Shown piece after piece: positions 8,306-15,667 of a DNA stretch of 64,000 bases (position 1 is the stretch's first letter; each line of letters starts with the position of its first letter). The position numbers and the translations under genes were made by a program. The notes under the pieces are model-generated. The model was given only the letters and a program-made list of their open reading frames with translations. It made no database searches and had not been told where the DNA came from. The stretch is from Microbulbifer sp. VAAF005 (lineage in GTDB: Bacteria > Pseudomonadota > Gammaproteobacteria > Pseudomonadales > Cellvibrionaceae), in the NCBI RefSeq assembly GCF_030012985.1, contig NZ_CP120233.1, positions 2,889,501 to 2,953,500 of the forward strand, written 5' to 3'.

Positions 8306-10198
8306 TTAATCTCGGCCTACCTGTATATCATTAAAAGGTTTTATGTCTTCATCGTTAATTTCAATTTCTTTACTAGGATTTTCAAACTGAGGAGCTTTAT
8401 CACTTTTTGAGTGAATATCTTTCCATCCAGGCCTACGAGCAGCCATTCTTCGCTTTCTCTTTTCTGATGCGCGGTGTTGCCTTGCTAATCGAGTTTTCTC
8501 AATAGCCTCAGCTTCCACTTCTCGCATCTTTTTAATCCCCTTAAAAATCATATTTTCATCAATATGTGTATATTCGTCTTCATTTAATTTTTTAACAACG
8601 AACTTTAGCTCCCATAGACTGATGGCCGGTCGAGTATTATTTAGATATGGGACAGGGCAGTATGTATTAGTTATCGGGTCTAGGAAATAAATTACACTTA
8701 TATCTCTAGGGTCCCTAGCAAAAATAAATTTTCTTGCTCTTCTCTTGTCATTCGGATCAGTACTCCCAACCCACGGACGTAGTATTGGTGAATAGTAATA
8801 TATATTATCTACCACAACTCCATCACGTTGAATGGTTCTTTCGACATACGGGGTAAAATTAAGTCTGAAGGTCTCCTCATCATCAATGGGAGCAGGGAGG
8901 CCAACACCAGGGAATTCTGAAGTACCTTGAATATATTTTTGATAGAGCTTAATTGGAGCAACATCATTAATCCCTCTATGTTCTCGATGGTGATAGCAAT
9001 AGACAATAAATATTGTAAACCAAAGCTCTAGTTCAGAAAGTGTCAGGCACGCTCTTCCCTCTGAATCATAATCTAGTTTTTCTCCTACACTTGAGAAGGT
9101 AGTCCCGGGGAGATTATGGCTTTCTTTCATGAAAGTTCGGAATGCACGCTCTACGTGGGGGCCATAATTTGGTTGCCCCCTCGGTCGATGCTCTAGTGTA
9201 ATTCCATATTCTCGGCATGCCCTCTCTAGCATTTTGCCTCTAAATTCCTTTGCATTATCTACATGGATCATTTCCATTTTTCCATAGACTGGCCATTCTG
9301 CATGAACATCTCTCTTTGCTAACCAATGTTCTTTTCTTAATACAGCATGCGCAATACACAATCCAGCTGTAGACGCGCTTGGTGGATCTAAAGTTATCCT
9401 AAAACCAGTTATCATTTTTGTGGCTACATCAATAGCAATGGTCATATAGGGCCTTCCAATTGGAAGCCTATGATCCTCATCTACTATTATCAGATCTACT
9501 TTAGTGTGATCGATTTGAACAATCGCATTTGGAAATTTACCTCCAGGAAATTGACCCTTTATTGGCTCATATTTCTGCTTAGCGACTTTAGTCCCATATC
9601 GTTTTTTTATTCTTTGCTTTTCATCTATTTCATGTACTCTTGCATAAATAGTATTTTTATGCGGAGGATCTAAATCTAACTCTTTACATTCGTTTTTTAT
9701 ATCGTTATATAGCCTAACTACTGAAGGGCGTTCCTTTCTTAAATAATTTTTTTGTATGAATAGGTTAACAATCTCTTCTACTTCCTGGGATAGCTTTGTT
9801 TCACCTTTATCTGCCCTTTCAACTCTCAAGAGAGACGAAACTAGTCCAGTTTCTTCAAATCTTCTAATCCACCTATAAATTGTTGTTATACTTTTCCCAG
9901 CATTATTTGCAGTGTTTTTTACATCTTCGGCTGTTCTACATTGCATTTCTAGAAGAGGCTTTATCAACTCAAAGCGTTTAACTGCTTTATCCCACTCTTT
10001 GTCATCTGCTGATAGATGAGGTGCATGTTTTTTGGGAGACGATATTGATGGTGATATACTGATATCTTTTATATGTGCTATTTCTGTTTTTGAATTATCC
10101 AGAGTTCGAATTATGAATTCAGAAAACCCTTTTAACTCAAGGACTATGGCAGCTTCATCTCGCCAATAAATAAGCTGCCCAGGCTTTATATTCTTCAT
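8306..10198 (-). CDS. tniA: TniA/TnsB-type DDE transposase
   Basis: 630 residues. The N-terminus has helix-turn-helix segments (SITTIYRWIRRFEETG) for terminal-repeat binding. The RNase H-fold integrase core then shows the DDE triad: Asp in QIDHTKVD near 230, Asp in IHVDNAKEF near 315 and Glu in GPHVERAF near 350. The C-terminus is basic (EKRKRRMAARRPGWKD) and may contact TniB, as in TnsB. This is the catalytic subunit that joins the 3' ends of the transposon to the target. It sits between tnsA and tniB with gaps of four and two bases. Confidence 0.94.
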   Translation of the reverse strand: MKNIKPGQLIYWRDEAAIVLELKGFSEFIIRTLDNSKTEIAHIKDISISPSISSPKKHAPHLSADDKEWDKAVKRFELIKPLLEMQCRTAEDVKNTANNAGKSITTIYRWIRRFEETGLVSSLLRVERADKGETKLSQEVEEIVNLFIQKNYLRKERPSVVRLYNDIKNECKELDLDPPHKNTIYARVHEIDEKQRIKKRYGTKVAKQKYEPIKGQFPGGKFPNAIVQIDHTKVDLIIVDEDHRLPIGRPYMTIAIDVATKMITGFRITLDPPSASTAGLCIAHAVLRKEHWLAKRDVHAEWPVYGKMEMIHVDNAKEFRGKMLERACREYGITLEHRPRGQPNYGPHVERAFRTFMKESHNLPGTTFSSVGEKLDYDSEGRACLTLSELELWFTIFIVYCYHHREHRGINDVAPIKLYQKYIQGTSEFPGVGLPAPIDDEETFRLNFTPYVERTIQRDGVVVDNIYYYSPILRPWVGSTDPNDKRRARKFIFARDPRDISVIYFLDPITNTYCPVPYLNNTRPAISLWELKFVVKKLNEDEYTHIDENMIFKGIKKMREVEAEAIEKTRLARQHRASEKRKRRMAARRPGWKDIHSKSDKAPQFENPSKEIEINDEDIKPFNDIQVGRD

Positions 10199-10202
10199 TT
10201 AA

Positions 10203-10859
10203 TTATTTCTCTATTGGCCATAACTTTGAACGCATACTTAGAGGGGAATTTAGGTCACATCCGATTACACCTGAAAATACTAAATGCCAAATTACTGGTA
10301 TCATACGCGCTCTATTATTTCGATCCTTACAAAGCGCACACAATAGTAAATCTGGATCAGCTTCATCCAGATCCCACAATGTAGTCATTACATGTCTTTT
10401 CATTTCATCAGAAACATTTCGATCTTTGAATGCCCATAGAAATTTCACATTATCTAAATATGGTGTCCTAATTTCCCTCTCCGTGTATACATGGAAGCGC
10501 CATCCCCTGTTGAGGCACTCAGTCTTAGCCGCACGAAATTTAGGTAGTAGATTCTTCCACTCTTTCCGGAAGTCACAGCGGTACTTCACTTCATACAGGA
10601 TGGGGAGTTCCCCAGCACTAGGCTGGAACTGTATCAGACCGTCAGGTGTATAAGATAACGATCGTCCTTTCCCATCTATATAATCGATCGTCAATGGCTG
10701 AGGCGTGAAATTCAACACTAGAGGGTCAAAACGAAGCACCTCCATGAGATCACGCTCTAAAGAGGATTCATAACGCCCCATATCGGGTACCAGGCCAGAT
10801 ACGCTGCGGTTGGTAATCCCTATAAGACGCACTGGTCGATGCTGTAATATGGCGCTCAT
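10203..10859 (-). CDS. tnsA: TnsA-type endonuclease
   Basis: 218 residues from ATG 10859, preceded by GGTAAG; a GTG six bases upstream is the alternative. The PD-(D/E)xK nuclease residues are visible: Glu31 or Glu35 (YESSLERDL), Asp73 (YTPDG) and Glu90-x-Lys92 (YEVKYR). The C-terminal half resembles the TnsA winged-helix region. TnsA cuts the 5' ends of the element, giving cut-and-paste rather than replicative movement. First gene of the operon, only 55 bp from the transposon end; equivalent to tniC of AbaR/Tn6022-type elements. Confidence 0.92.
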   Translation of the reverse strand: MSAILQHRPVRLIGITNRSVSGLVPDMGRYESSLERDLMEVLRFDPLVLNFTPQPLTIDYIDGKGRSLSYTPDGLIQFQPSAGELPILYEVKYRCDFRKEWKNLLPKFRAAKTECLNRGWRFHVYTEREIRTPYLDNVKFLWAFKDRNVSDEMKRHVMTTLWDLDEADPDLLLCALCKDRNNRARMIPVIWHLVFSGVIGCDLNSPLSMRSKLWPIEK

Positions 10860-10865
10860 TTGCAC

Positions 10866-10914
10866 TTACCTGTGTATTTTTGAAGAATATTGCCACTTTT
10901 CGGTGTATCTTACA
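10866..10914. repeat. Right end of Tn7-like transposon in comM
   Basis: Read inward from 10914 the end begins TGTAAGATACACC, the 5'-TGT terminus expected for Tn7-like elements. The next five bases, TGGGG at 10915-10919, fall in the Gly-rich loop of comM and are the likely target duplication. The left end lies outside the window, so the duplication cannot be confirmed here. Confidence 0.7.
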
Positions 10915-11587
10915 TGGGGGCAGTACTCCACGGCCCGGTGAGATATCCCTCGCGCACCGGGGAGTCCTATTCCTTGATGAGATGCCCGAATTTCCCAGGC
11001 ACGCTCTGGAGATACTGCGGGAACCTCTGGAGAATGGTGAAGTGCGAATCTCCCGCGCCCGAGCCCAAGTCACCTACCCCGCCCACTTTCAGCTGGTCGG
11101 GGCTATGAACCCCTGCCCTTGTGGGTATTTAGGCGAGCCCCGCTGTCGCTGTACCCCAGACCAGATAGATCGATATCGCAACAAGCTCTCAGGCCCTCTG
11201 CTGGATCGTATCGACATGCAGGTAGAGGTGGGCACTATGAATGCCGTGCAATTACAGGACTCAGCTCCCGGAGAAACTTCCGATGCCGTGAGAGAGAGAG
11301 TTTGTGCAGCACGTAAACGACAAATACAGCGGCAAGGCAAGACAAATAACTTGTTAAAAGGCACAGAACTGGAAAAACACTGTGCCTTGGGGGAAAAGGA
11401 GAAACACCTCTTACGTCAGTCGGTGGAAAAACTGGGGCTATCCGCGCGTAGCTACCACCGTATTCTTAAAGTAGCTCGAACCCTGGCAGACCTCGCTAAT
11501 TTGGAAAGTATCAGTACTGCGCAAATTGCCGAAGCCTTGGCTTACCGCAATTTGGATAGACGTCAGACGGTAATTTCTTCAAGTTAG
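10915..11587 (+). pseudogene. comM: comM 3' half, disrupted by transposon
   Basis: About 224 codons of the ComM/YifB Mg-chelatase-like AAA+ protein remain: the loop GGSTPRPGE, GVLFLDEMPEF (Walker B), MNPCPCGYLGEP and the C-terminal Mg-chelatase domain ending RNLDRRQTV. ComM drives branch migration during natural transformation. The full protein is about 500 residues; the N-terminal half with Walker A must lie beyond the left end of the transposon. The ATG at 10880 is inside the transposon end, so any translation from it would be fortuitous. Natural transformation is probably reduced in this strain. Confidence 0.92.
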
Positions 11588-11716
11588 AAACTATTTATTC
11601 AATCTTGCCATTAATAAAAAACATTATCCTGATTTAGTACAGAAATCATTATTTTATTGACCACCAAAACAATATGATTATCATGGTAACTATATTATTA
11701 TTGATGAGTAGTAATC

Positions 11717-12004
11717 ATGAATCACAATCTCTTCATTATTGCCAAGATTTCTCCCAAGACAGAGTTCTTTGACCAAGCCAAGCAGGCCATCTTATCCATA
11801 GTGACTAATACGTTGAAGGAAGAGGGCTGCCTGCAGTTTTCTGTGCACGAGGACGGGGAAAACCTGTTTTTATACGAGGAGTGGCGCAGTCAGGAAGATC
11901 TCGATAAGCATTACGCTATGCCCTACATCGCCCCGATATTCGAAGCCTATCAAGAGTGGCTAAAAGAGCCTGTGGAGATCAATAAGCTGGAGAGGTTAGC
12001 TTAA
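11717..12004 (+). CDS. Antibiotic biosynthesis monooxygenase (ABM) domain protein
   Basis: 95 residues, the usual length for a single ABM-fold protein of the YgiN type. Typical features are the dimeric ferredoxin-like pattern with EEGCLQFSVHED and FLYEEWRSQEDLDKHY. Relatives are cofactor-independent quinol monooxygenases; the substrate here is unknown. It starts a three-gene unit with a MarR regulator 7 bp downstream and a DUF2798 membrane protein. The layout suggests MarR control of a small electrophile- or quinone-response operon, which is inference. Confidence 0.8.
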   Translation: MNHNLFIIAKISPKTEFFDQAKQAILSIVTNTLKEEGCLQFSVHEDGENLFLYEEWRSQEDLDKHYAMPYIAPIFEAYQEWLKEPVEINKLERLA

Positions 12005-12011
12005 TACCCTT

Positions 12012-12455
12012 ATGTTTTTTCTCAAAGAACTTCCCTCACAACAGATGGTTGAGGGATATTCCAAACGATTTTCTGTAAAAGATCCCGCTGCCGTTCAGGG
12101 TGCTCTTACCATGATGCGGGATGCGAGTCTGCTATTGCGGGAGCTGGAGAGTTATTTTTCCGAGCACGGAACCTCCCAGCTGCGCTTCCTGGTGATGATC
12201 GTTATCGACCGGGAGCCTCAAAGAGACACTTTGCTGGCTTCAGAAATTGCAGAGCGCATCGATGTTTCTCGACCGGTAATGACACGAACCCTGAAAAGCA
12301 TGGTGGAAGATGAGCTCATCGTTATGGAAGCAGACTCCAGCGATGGTAGGGCAAAATGTGTAGCACTTACCAAGAGTGGAAAACAATTTTTACAGAAAAT
12401 ATTGCCGAGATATTTTAAGACAATTTCCAAATTTATGGAGGAATTGAACAAATGA
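12012..12455 (+). CDS. MarR-family transcriptional regulator
   Basis: 147 residues. The winged helix-turn-helix is clear (LASEIAERIDVSRPVMTRTLKSMVED followed by the wing SSDGRAKCVALTKSG), flanked by helices for dimerisation. Family members are usually autorepressors that release DNA on binding phenolic or oxidising ligands. It lies between the ABM gene and a DUF2798 gene, overlapping the latter by four bases (ATGA). It likely regulates this operon through the AT-rich region upstream of 11717. Confidence 0.88.
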   Translation: MFFLKELPSQQMVEGYSKRFSVKDPAAVQGALTMMRDASLLLRELESYFSEHGTSQLRFLVMIVIDREPQRDTLLASEIAERIDVSRPVMTRTLKSMVEDELIVMEADSSDGRAKCVALTKSGKQFLQKILPRYFKTISKFMEELNK

Positions 12456-12649
12456 AGAAACCGATACTACACGCCCTGTGCATCTGGGCATTGGTTTACC
12501 CTATTGTTACTCTATTACTTCTAGGGATGCAGGCACTGGAATTACAAATTGCAATTGGTTTAAAAGCGCTAATAATGACCGCTATTTTGGTCCCACTAAT
12601 GTATTTCTATCTTGTGCCAAAGGTACATCAATTTTTGGCTCGGCATTAA
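12452..12649 (+). CDS. DUF2798 small membrane protein
   Basis: 65 residues forming two hydrophobic segments (about 8-27 and 33-53) joined by a short loop, ending in a basic tail (PKVHQFLARH). This matches DUF2798 in length and pattern; function is unknown in the family. The start overlaps the marR stop by four bases, so the two are translationally coupled. Confidence 0.8.
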   Translation: MKKPILHALCIWALVYPIVTLLLLGMQALELQIAIGLKALIMTAILVPLMYFYLVPKVHQFLARH

Positions 12650-12681
12650 TTATGCCGAGCCATATTTTGTAGCACCAATAT

Positions 12682-13554
12682 CTAGTCAGTAGAATCTCTC
12701 TCAGATTCTAGCTGTTCATTTAATTTTTCTTCCGCTTTCTGTGCATACTGAAGGCAGCTTACTGATTTTTTCTGTATAGCTGTGTTTTTAAACTCCCAGC
12801 CGCTGGCAGGTACATGGGGGGTAACTAGTAAATCACAAGGTAAATCGCGCACACGGGCAAAGCTTGTGCGGAAGTCCTCTACTATATTGGGATAGCGGCG
12901 GTTATCAATCAGTTGATAACTAGGCGCTGTAAGGCTATCCACATAAGCTATATCTGTAGCTTTACCTTCAACATTGTCTTCCCAGGTCCAGGCCATACTG
13001 CCTGGTGTATGGCCTGGGATAAAATGTACGCGTAGACGCAAATCCCCTAGAACCACTTGCTCTCCATCGTGCAGAATACGATCCGCCTTTATTGGCGGAT
13101 ATAAAAGTTCGTCGGCAAAGTGAATATCATTAGCGCCGCCGCGAGCCATTAACACCGCTGACTCGGCATTGGTTACTACCTGAGCGCCCGTCACACGTTT
13201 TAACTCAGCTATAGAACCAATGTGGTCTGCATGAGCCTGGCTGTGCAAGATTAATTTGAGATCCGAAGGGGCAACTCCCAATCTGCGTATATTCTCCAAT
13301 AGGTGCTCGGCCGTCTGCTCCATGCCACCGTCAATTAGAATCGATCCCTCTTTGCCTTTTAATAACAGTGAGGTAATTCCCTCGGTACCTATTTGCCACG
13401 TATTACCTGCAATCTTTAGCGGCGCTACTGGCTGGCGCCAGGATTCCGGTACCTTGTAGGTTTCCAGTTGTGGTAAGACAGCAAAGTTTTCCGCTGCCGA
13501 AAAACTGGGATAAGCTGCCATTACTATTGCGGCCAATTTGATTCTTATCTTCAT
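12682..13554 (-). CDS. Subclass B3 metallo-beta-lactamase, Gln116 variant
   Basis: 290 residues with a signal peptide (MKIRIKLAAIVMAAYPSFSA), so periplasmic. It resembles L1-type B3 enzymes throughout. Zinc ligands: QAHADH carries Gln, not His, at standard position 116, with His118, Asp120 and His121 kept; His196 is in PGHTPGSMAWTW and His263 in VTPHVPASGW. GOB enzymes carry the same His116-to-Gln change and remain active. A beta-lactamase or related lactonase-like hydrolase role is likely; the resistance spectrum cannot be read from sequence. Single gene, convergent with the marR operon. No mobile signature adjoins it, so it is probably a native chromosomal gene. Confidence 0.88.
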   Translation of the reverse strand: MKIRIKLAAIVMAAYPSFSAAENFAVLPQLETYKVPESWRQPVAPLKIAGNTWQIGTEGITSLLLKGKEGSILIDGGMEQTAEHLLENIRRLGVAPSDLKLILHSQAHADHIGSIAELKRVTGAQVVTNAESAVLMARGGANDIHFADELLYPPIKADRILHDGEQVVLGDLRLRVHFIPGHTPGSMAWTWEDNVEGKATDIAYVDSLTAPSYQLIDNRRYPNIVEDFRTSFARVRDLPCDLLVTPHVPASGWEFKNTAIQKKSVSCLQYAQKAEEKLNEQLESERDSTD

Positions 13555-13751
13555 CCACTATTCTCTATATTTCTGCACCAGATATAAAAACAAAAGCTTC
13601 ACTTAATACAGTATTTTTAACCCCTGAATTCAGTCAAAACTATAAGCCATCAGGAAAAATTTTAATTTCCTGTAGTTTATGGTTTCTATTGCCTCCCAAA
13701 AAAGCTTGATCCTATCTGAGCGCTGAAAATCTTGAATCGAGGCCAGTCAAA
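13555..13751. other. Intergenic stretch, no gene seen
   Basis: About 200 AT-rich bases upstream of the beta-lactamase gene, presumably holding its promoter. No coding potential is visible. Confidence 0.4.
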
Positions 13752-14309
13752 TCAAATCTTTTGCCACTCATCAGCACTCAATCGATAAAGACAATGCCGC
13801 TGTAAATTACTGTCATTAGGGACCAAAGGGTGCTCAAAGACAAGAGAGTCTCTCTGCATCCCAAGCCGCTCCATCACCCGCTGGGAACGAAGGTTTTGCA
13901 GTGCAGTAAAGGAAACAACTTCGCTGAGATTCAGGGCATTAAAAGCTACATCCAAAGAGGCTTGTGCGGCTTCAGTGGCATAGCCTTTTCCCCAGTGGGG
14001 AAAGGCCAAGCGCCAGCCTATCTCTACCGCTGGAGTGAAGGGCAAATCTTCAGTCACATTTTTCATGCCCACAAATCCAAGAAGCTCTTTAGTCTCTCTC
14101 AGCTCCAAGGCCCAAAAGCCCCAGCCGTATTTCTCAATATGCGCAATACTGCGATCCACACCGGCGTCGCTCTGTTGTCGCGTCAGCAATGAGGGGAAGA
14201 ACTCCATCACCCTGGGGTCGGCATTCATTTCTGCAAGTACAGGCTTATCTTCCTCTCGCCACTGGCGCAGCTGTAAGCGCTCTGTCATAGGTTGTATTAA
14301 TTCAGGCAT
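13752..14309 (-). CDS. GNAT acetyltransferase (RimJ/RimL-like)
   Basis: 185 residues from ATG 14309 (MPELIQPMTERLQLRQW); a TTG at 14327 would overlap the upstream gene. The pattern is that of ribosomal-protein-alanine N-acetyltransferase relatives: TERLQLRQW at the start, EIGWRLAFPHWGKGYATEA as the acetyl-CoA binding loop, and SQRVMERLGM near the end. The acceptor substrate is unknown. The start lies nine bases after the stop of a second GNAT gene, so the two are co-transcribed. Confidence 0.82.
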   Translation of the reverse strand: MPELIQPMTERLQLRQWREEDKPVLAEMNADPRVMEFFPSLLTRQQSDAGVDRSIAHIEKYGWGFWALELRETKELLGFVGMKNVTEDLPFTPAVEIGWRLAFPHWGKGYATEAAQASLDVAFNALNLSEVVSFTALQNLRSQRVMERLGMQRDSLVFEHPLVPNDSNLQRHCLYRLSADEWQKI

Positions 14310-14319
14310 GGAATATTCG

Positions 14320-14823
14320 CTATTCAATATTTTGTTTCTGCTGAAAATCTACAGACGGTGCGACCATAAAATCGCACTGATCCAGCCATTTTCGCTGCTC
14401 TGGATAAGCCGCTTCCTCAAAGCCCAATTTCTGGTAGAGAGTCCGTGCCGCTAGATTAGTACGCAGGACAAATAAAGAGCACTCGATTGTATCCAGGGCT
14501 CTGGCTCCTGTTTGTGCAAGCTGTACTGCTAGCGCACGCCCTAATCCGGCTCCGCGATGATTGGGAGAGACAATTAAGCGACTTAAGTGGCAGCGGCCCA
14601 GGTGTTGGTAATACTGCCCAAAAGCCAGCACATCACCGCTGCTGTCCTGAAGTGCGTAGCTGGGCAACTCCGGCCAACGACAATCCTCCAAGAAGGACCT
14701 CCCCTCGAACGGAAACCTGAAATCAGGACCACCCCACTGTTGGCACTGCTCCCTATCAGGTAGCCAGGACATCAATGTTGGGAATTGCCACTCTTCCATT
14801 GGCTTCAGTCTCAAGTTCTCCAC
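14320..14823 (-). CDS. GNAT acetyltransferase
   Basis: 167 residues from a GTG at 14823 behind AAGGAG with eight bases of spacing. An upstream ATG at 14865 would overlap the YaiI-type gene and lacks a comparable site. The acetyl-CoA loop is NHRGAGLGRAL, followed by NLAARTLYQKLGF. Substrate unknown. It follows the UPF0178 gene and precedes another GNAT gene in a four-gene leftward unit. Confidence 0.8.
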   Translation of the reverse strand: MENLRLKPMEEWQFPTLMSWLPDREQCQQWGGPDFRFPFEGRSFLEDCRWPELPSYALQDSSGDVLAFGQYYQHLGRCHLSRLIVSPNHRGAGLGRALAVQLAQTGARALDTIECSLFVLRTNLAARTLYQKLGFEEAAYPEQRKWLDQCDFMVAPSVDFQQKQNIE

Positions 14824-14840
14824 GGCAATTCTCCTTAAAG

Positions 14841-15293
14841 TTACTTGCGACTCTTTGCCAGCCATCTATCTAACTGATCGGCAAAAGCTTTGCGGTCCGC
14901 CTGGCTAAGGGCCGGTGGTCCGCCGGTATGCACGCCGCTGGAGCGCAGAGTATCCATAAAGTCCCGCATATTCAGACGCGCGCGGATATTGGCTTTGGTA
15001 TAGCGCTCCCCACGGGGATTAAGGGCTTCAGCACCCTTGTCGATCACCTCTGCTGCCAGGGGGATATCGCTGGTAATAATCAGATCCCCCGCCTCGCAGC
15101 GCTGCACTATCTCGTTATCCGCCACATCAAAACCCGCTGTCACTTGCACGGAGCGAATATAGCGCGACGGCGGCACCCGCACCGCTTGGTTGGCCACCAA
15201 AGTCAGTTCTGTGGCTGTGCGCTCAGCAGCGCGAAACAGGATTTCCTTGATGGCGACCGGGCAGGCGTCGGCATCGACCCAGAGTTTTGTCAT
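14841..15293 (-). CDS. YaiI/YqxD family protein (UPF0178)
   Basis: 150 residues, the normal size for the family. The N-terminal [13 protein letters not shown] and internal ITSDIPLA and GERYTKANI are diagnostic. The family has a NYN/PIN-like fold with conserved Asp residues, suggesting metal-dependent nuclease chemistry, but no activity is established. The gene starts two bases after the upstream DUF3565 gene ends, so the two are coupled. Confidence 0.9.
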   Translation of the reverse strand: MTKLWVDADACPVAIKEILFRAAERTATELTLVANQAVRVPPSRYIRSVQVTAGFDVADNEIVQRCEAGDLIITSDIPLAAEVIDKGAEALNPRGERYTKANIRARLNMRDFMDTLRSSGVHTGGPPALSQADRKAFADQLDRWLAKSRK

Positions 15294-15295
15294 GG

Positions 15296-15526
15296 CTATA
15301 CAACCTTATCGAGCGTATCGGGCGGTGCGCCCTCATCGCATTTCTTGCAATTGAGCTGGAATCCCAGCATAGACTCGCGCCCTTGTTCAGTGATCACCCA
15401 GGGCCGGTTGGTCCAAGGAGGATTGTGGCGTACATGTTGGAAGTGGCCACAGGCGAGCTCCGCCACCCAGTGATTCTCTTCATCCAGGTGGTAGCCGGCG
15501 ATGGGTTGTTGCACGGGGTTACACAA
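15296..15526 (-). CDS. DUF3565 protein
   Basis: 76 residues with the DUF3565 signature: [31 protein letters not shown] and a C-terminal CKKC. The conserved Cys and His residues suggest zinc binding. Function unknown. First gene of the leftward DUF3565-YaiI-GNAT-GNAT unit, with its promoter facing rep. Confidence 0.85.
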   Translation of the reverse strand: MCNPVQQPIAGYHLDEENHWVAELACGHFQHVRHNPPWTNRPWVITEQGRESMLGFQLNCKKCDEGAPPDTLDKVV

Positions 15527-15667
15527 GCAGGGAATAAGGCGCAGTTATAGCCAATCCCAAGGGCAAAGTATACGTGTGGCCGGTGGTTCGCACTGGTACT
15601 GGGATGATTCGAGCCAAGACTGCTAGAATCTCCCGCTTTTCCGCGACGCGAAGATGCAGCCCCATCT

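Larger units (their letters stand above)
1..10914 (-). mobile_element. Tn7-like (TnsA/TniA/TniB/TniQ) transposon, right part
   Basis: The core module tnsA-tniA-tniB-tniQ sits next to the right end, with cargo to the left: XRE, ietAS, exonuclease, HNH nuclease and an edge gene. Insertion in comM is the known preference of the Tn6022/AbaR-like group. The element continues past position 1. Confidence 0.85.

Noticed and set aside
10880..10914. Start of the comM remnant read as a new gene start
   Set aside because: These codons belong to the transposon end; homology to ComM begins only at the Gly-rich loop at 10915.
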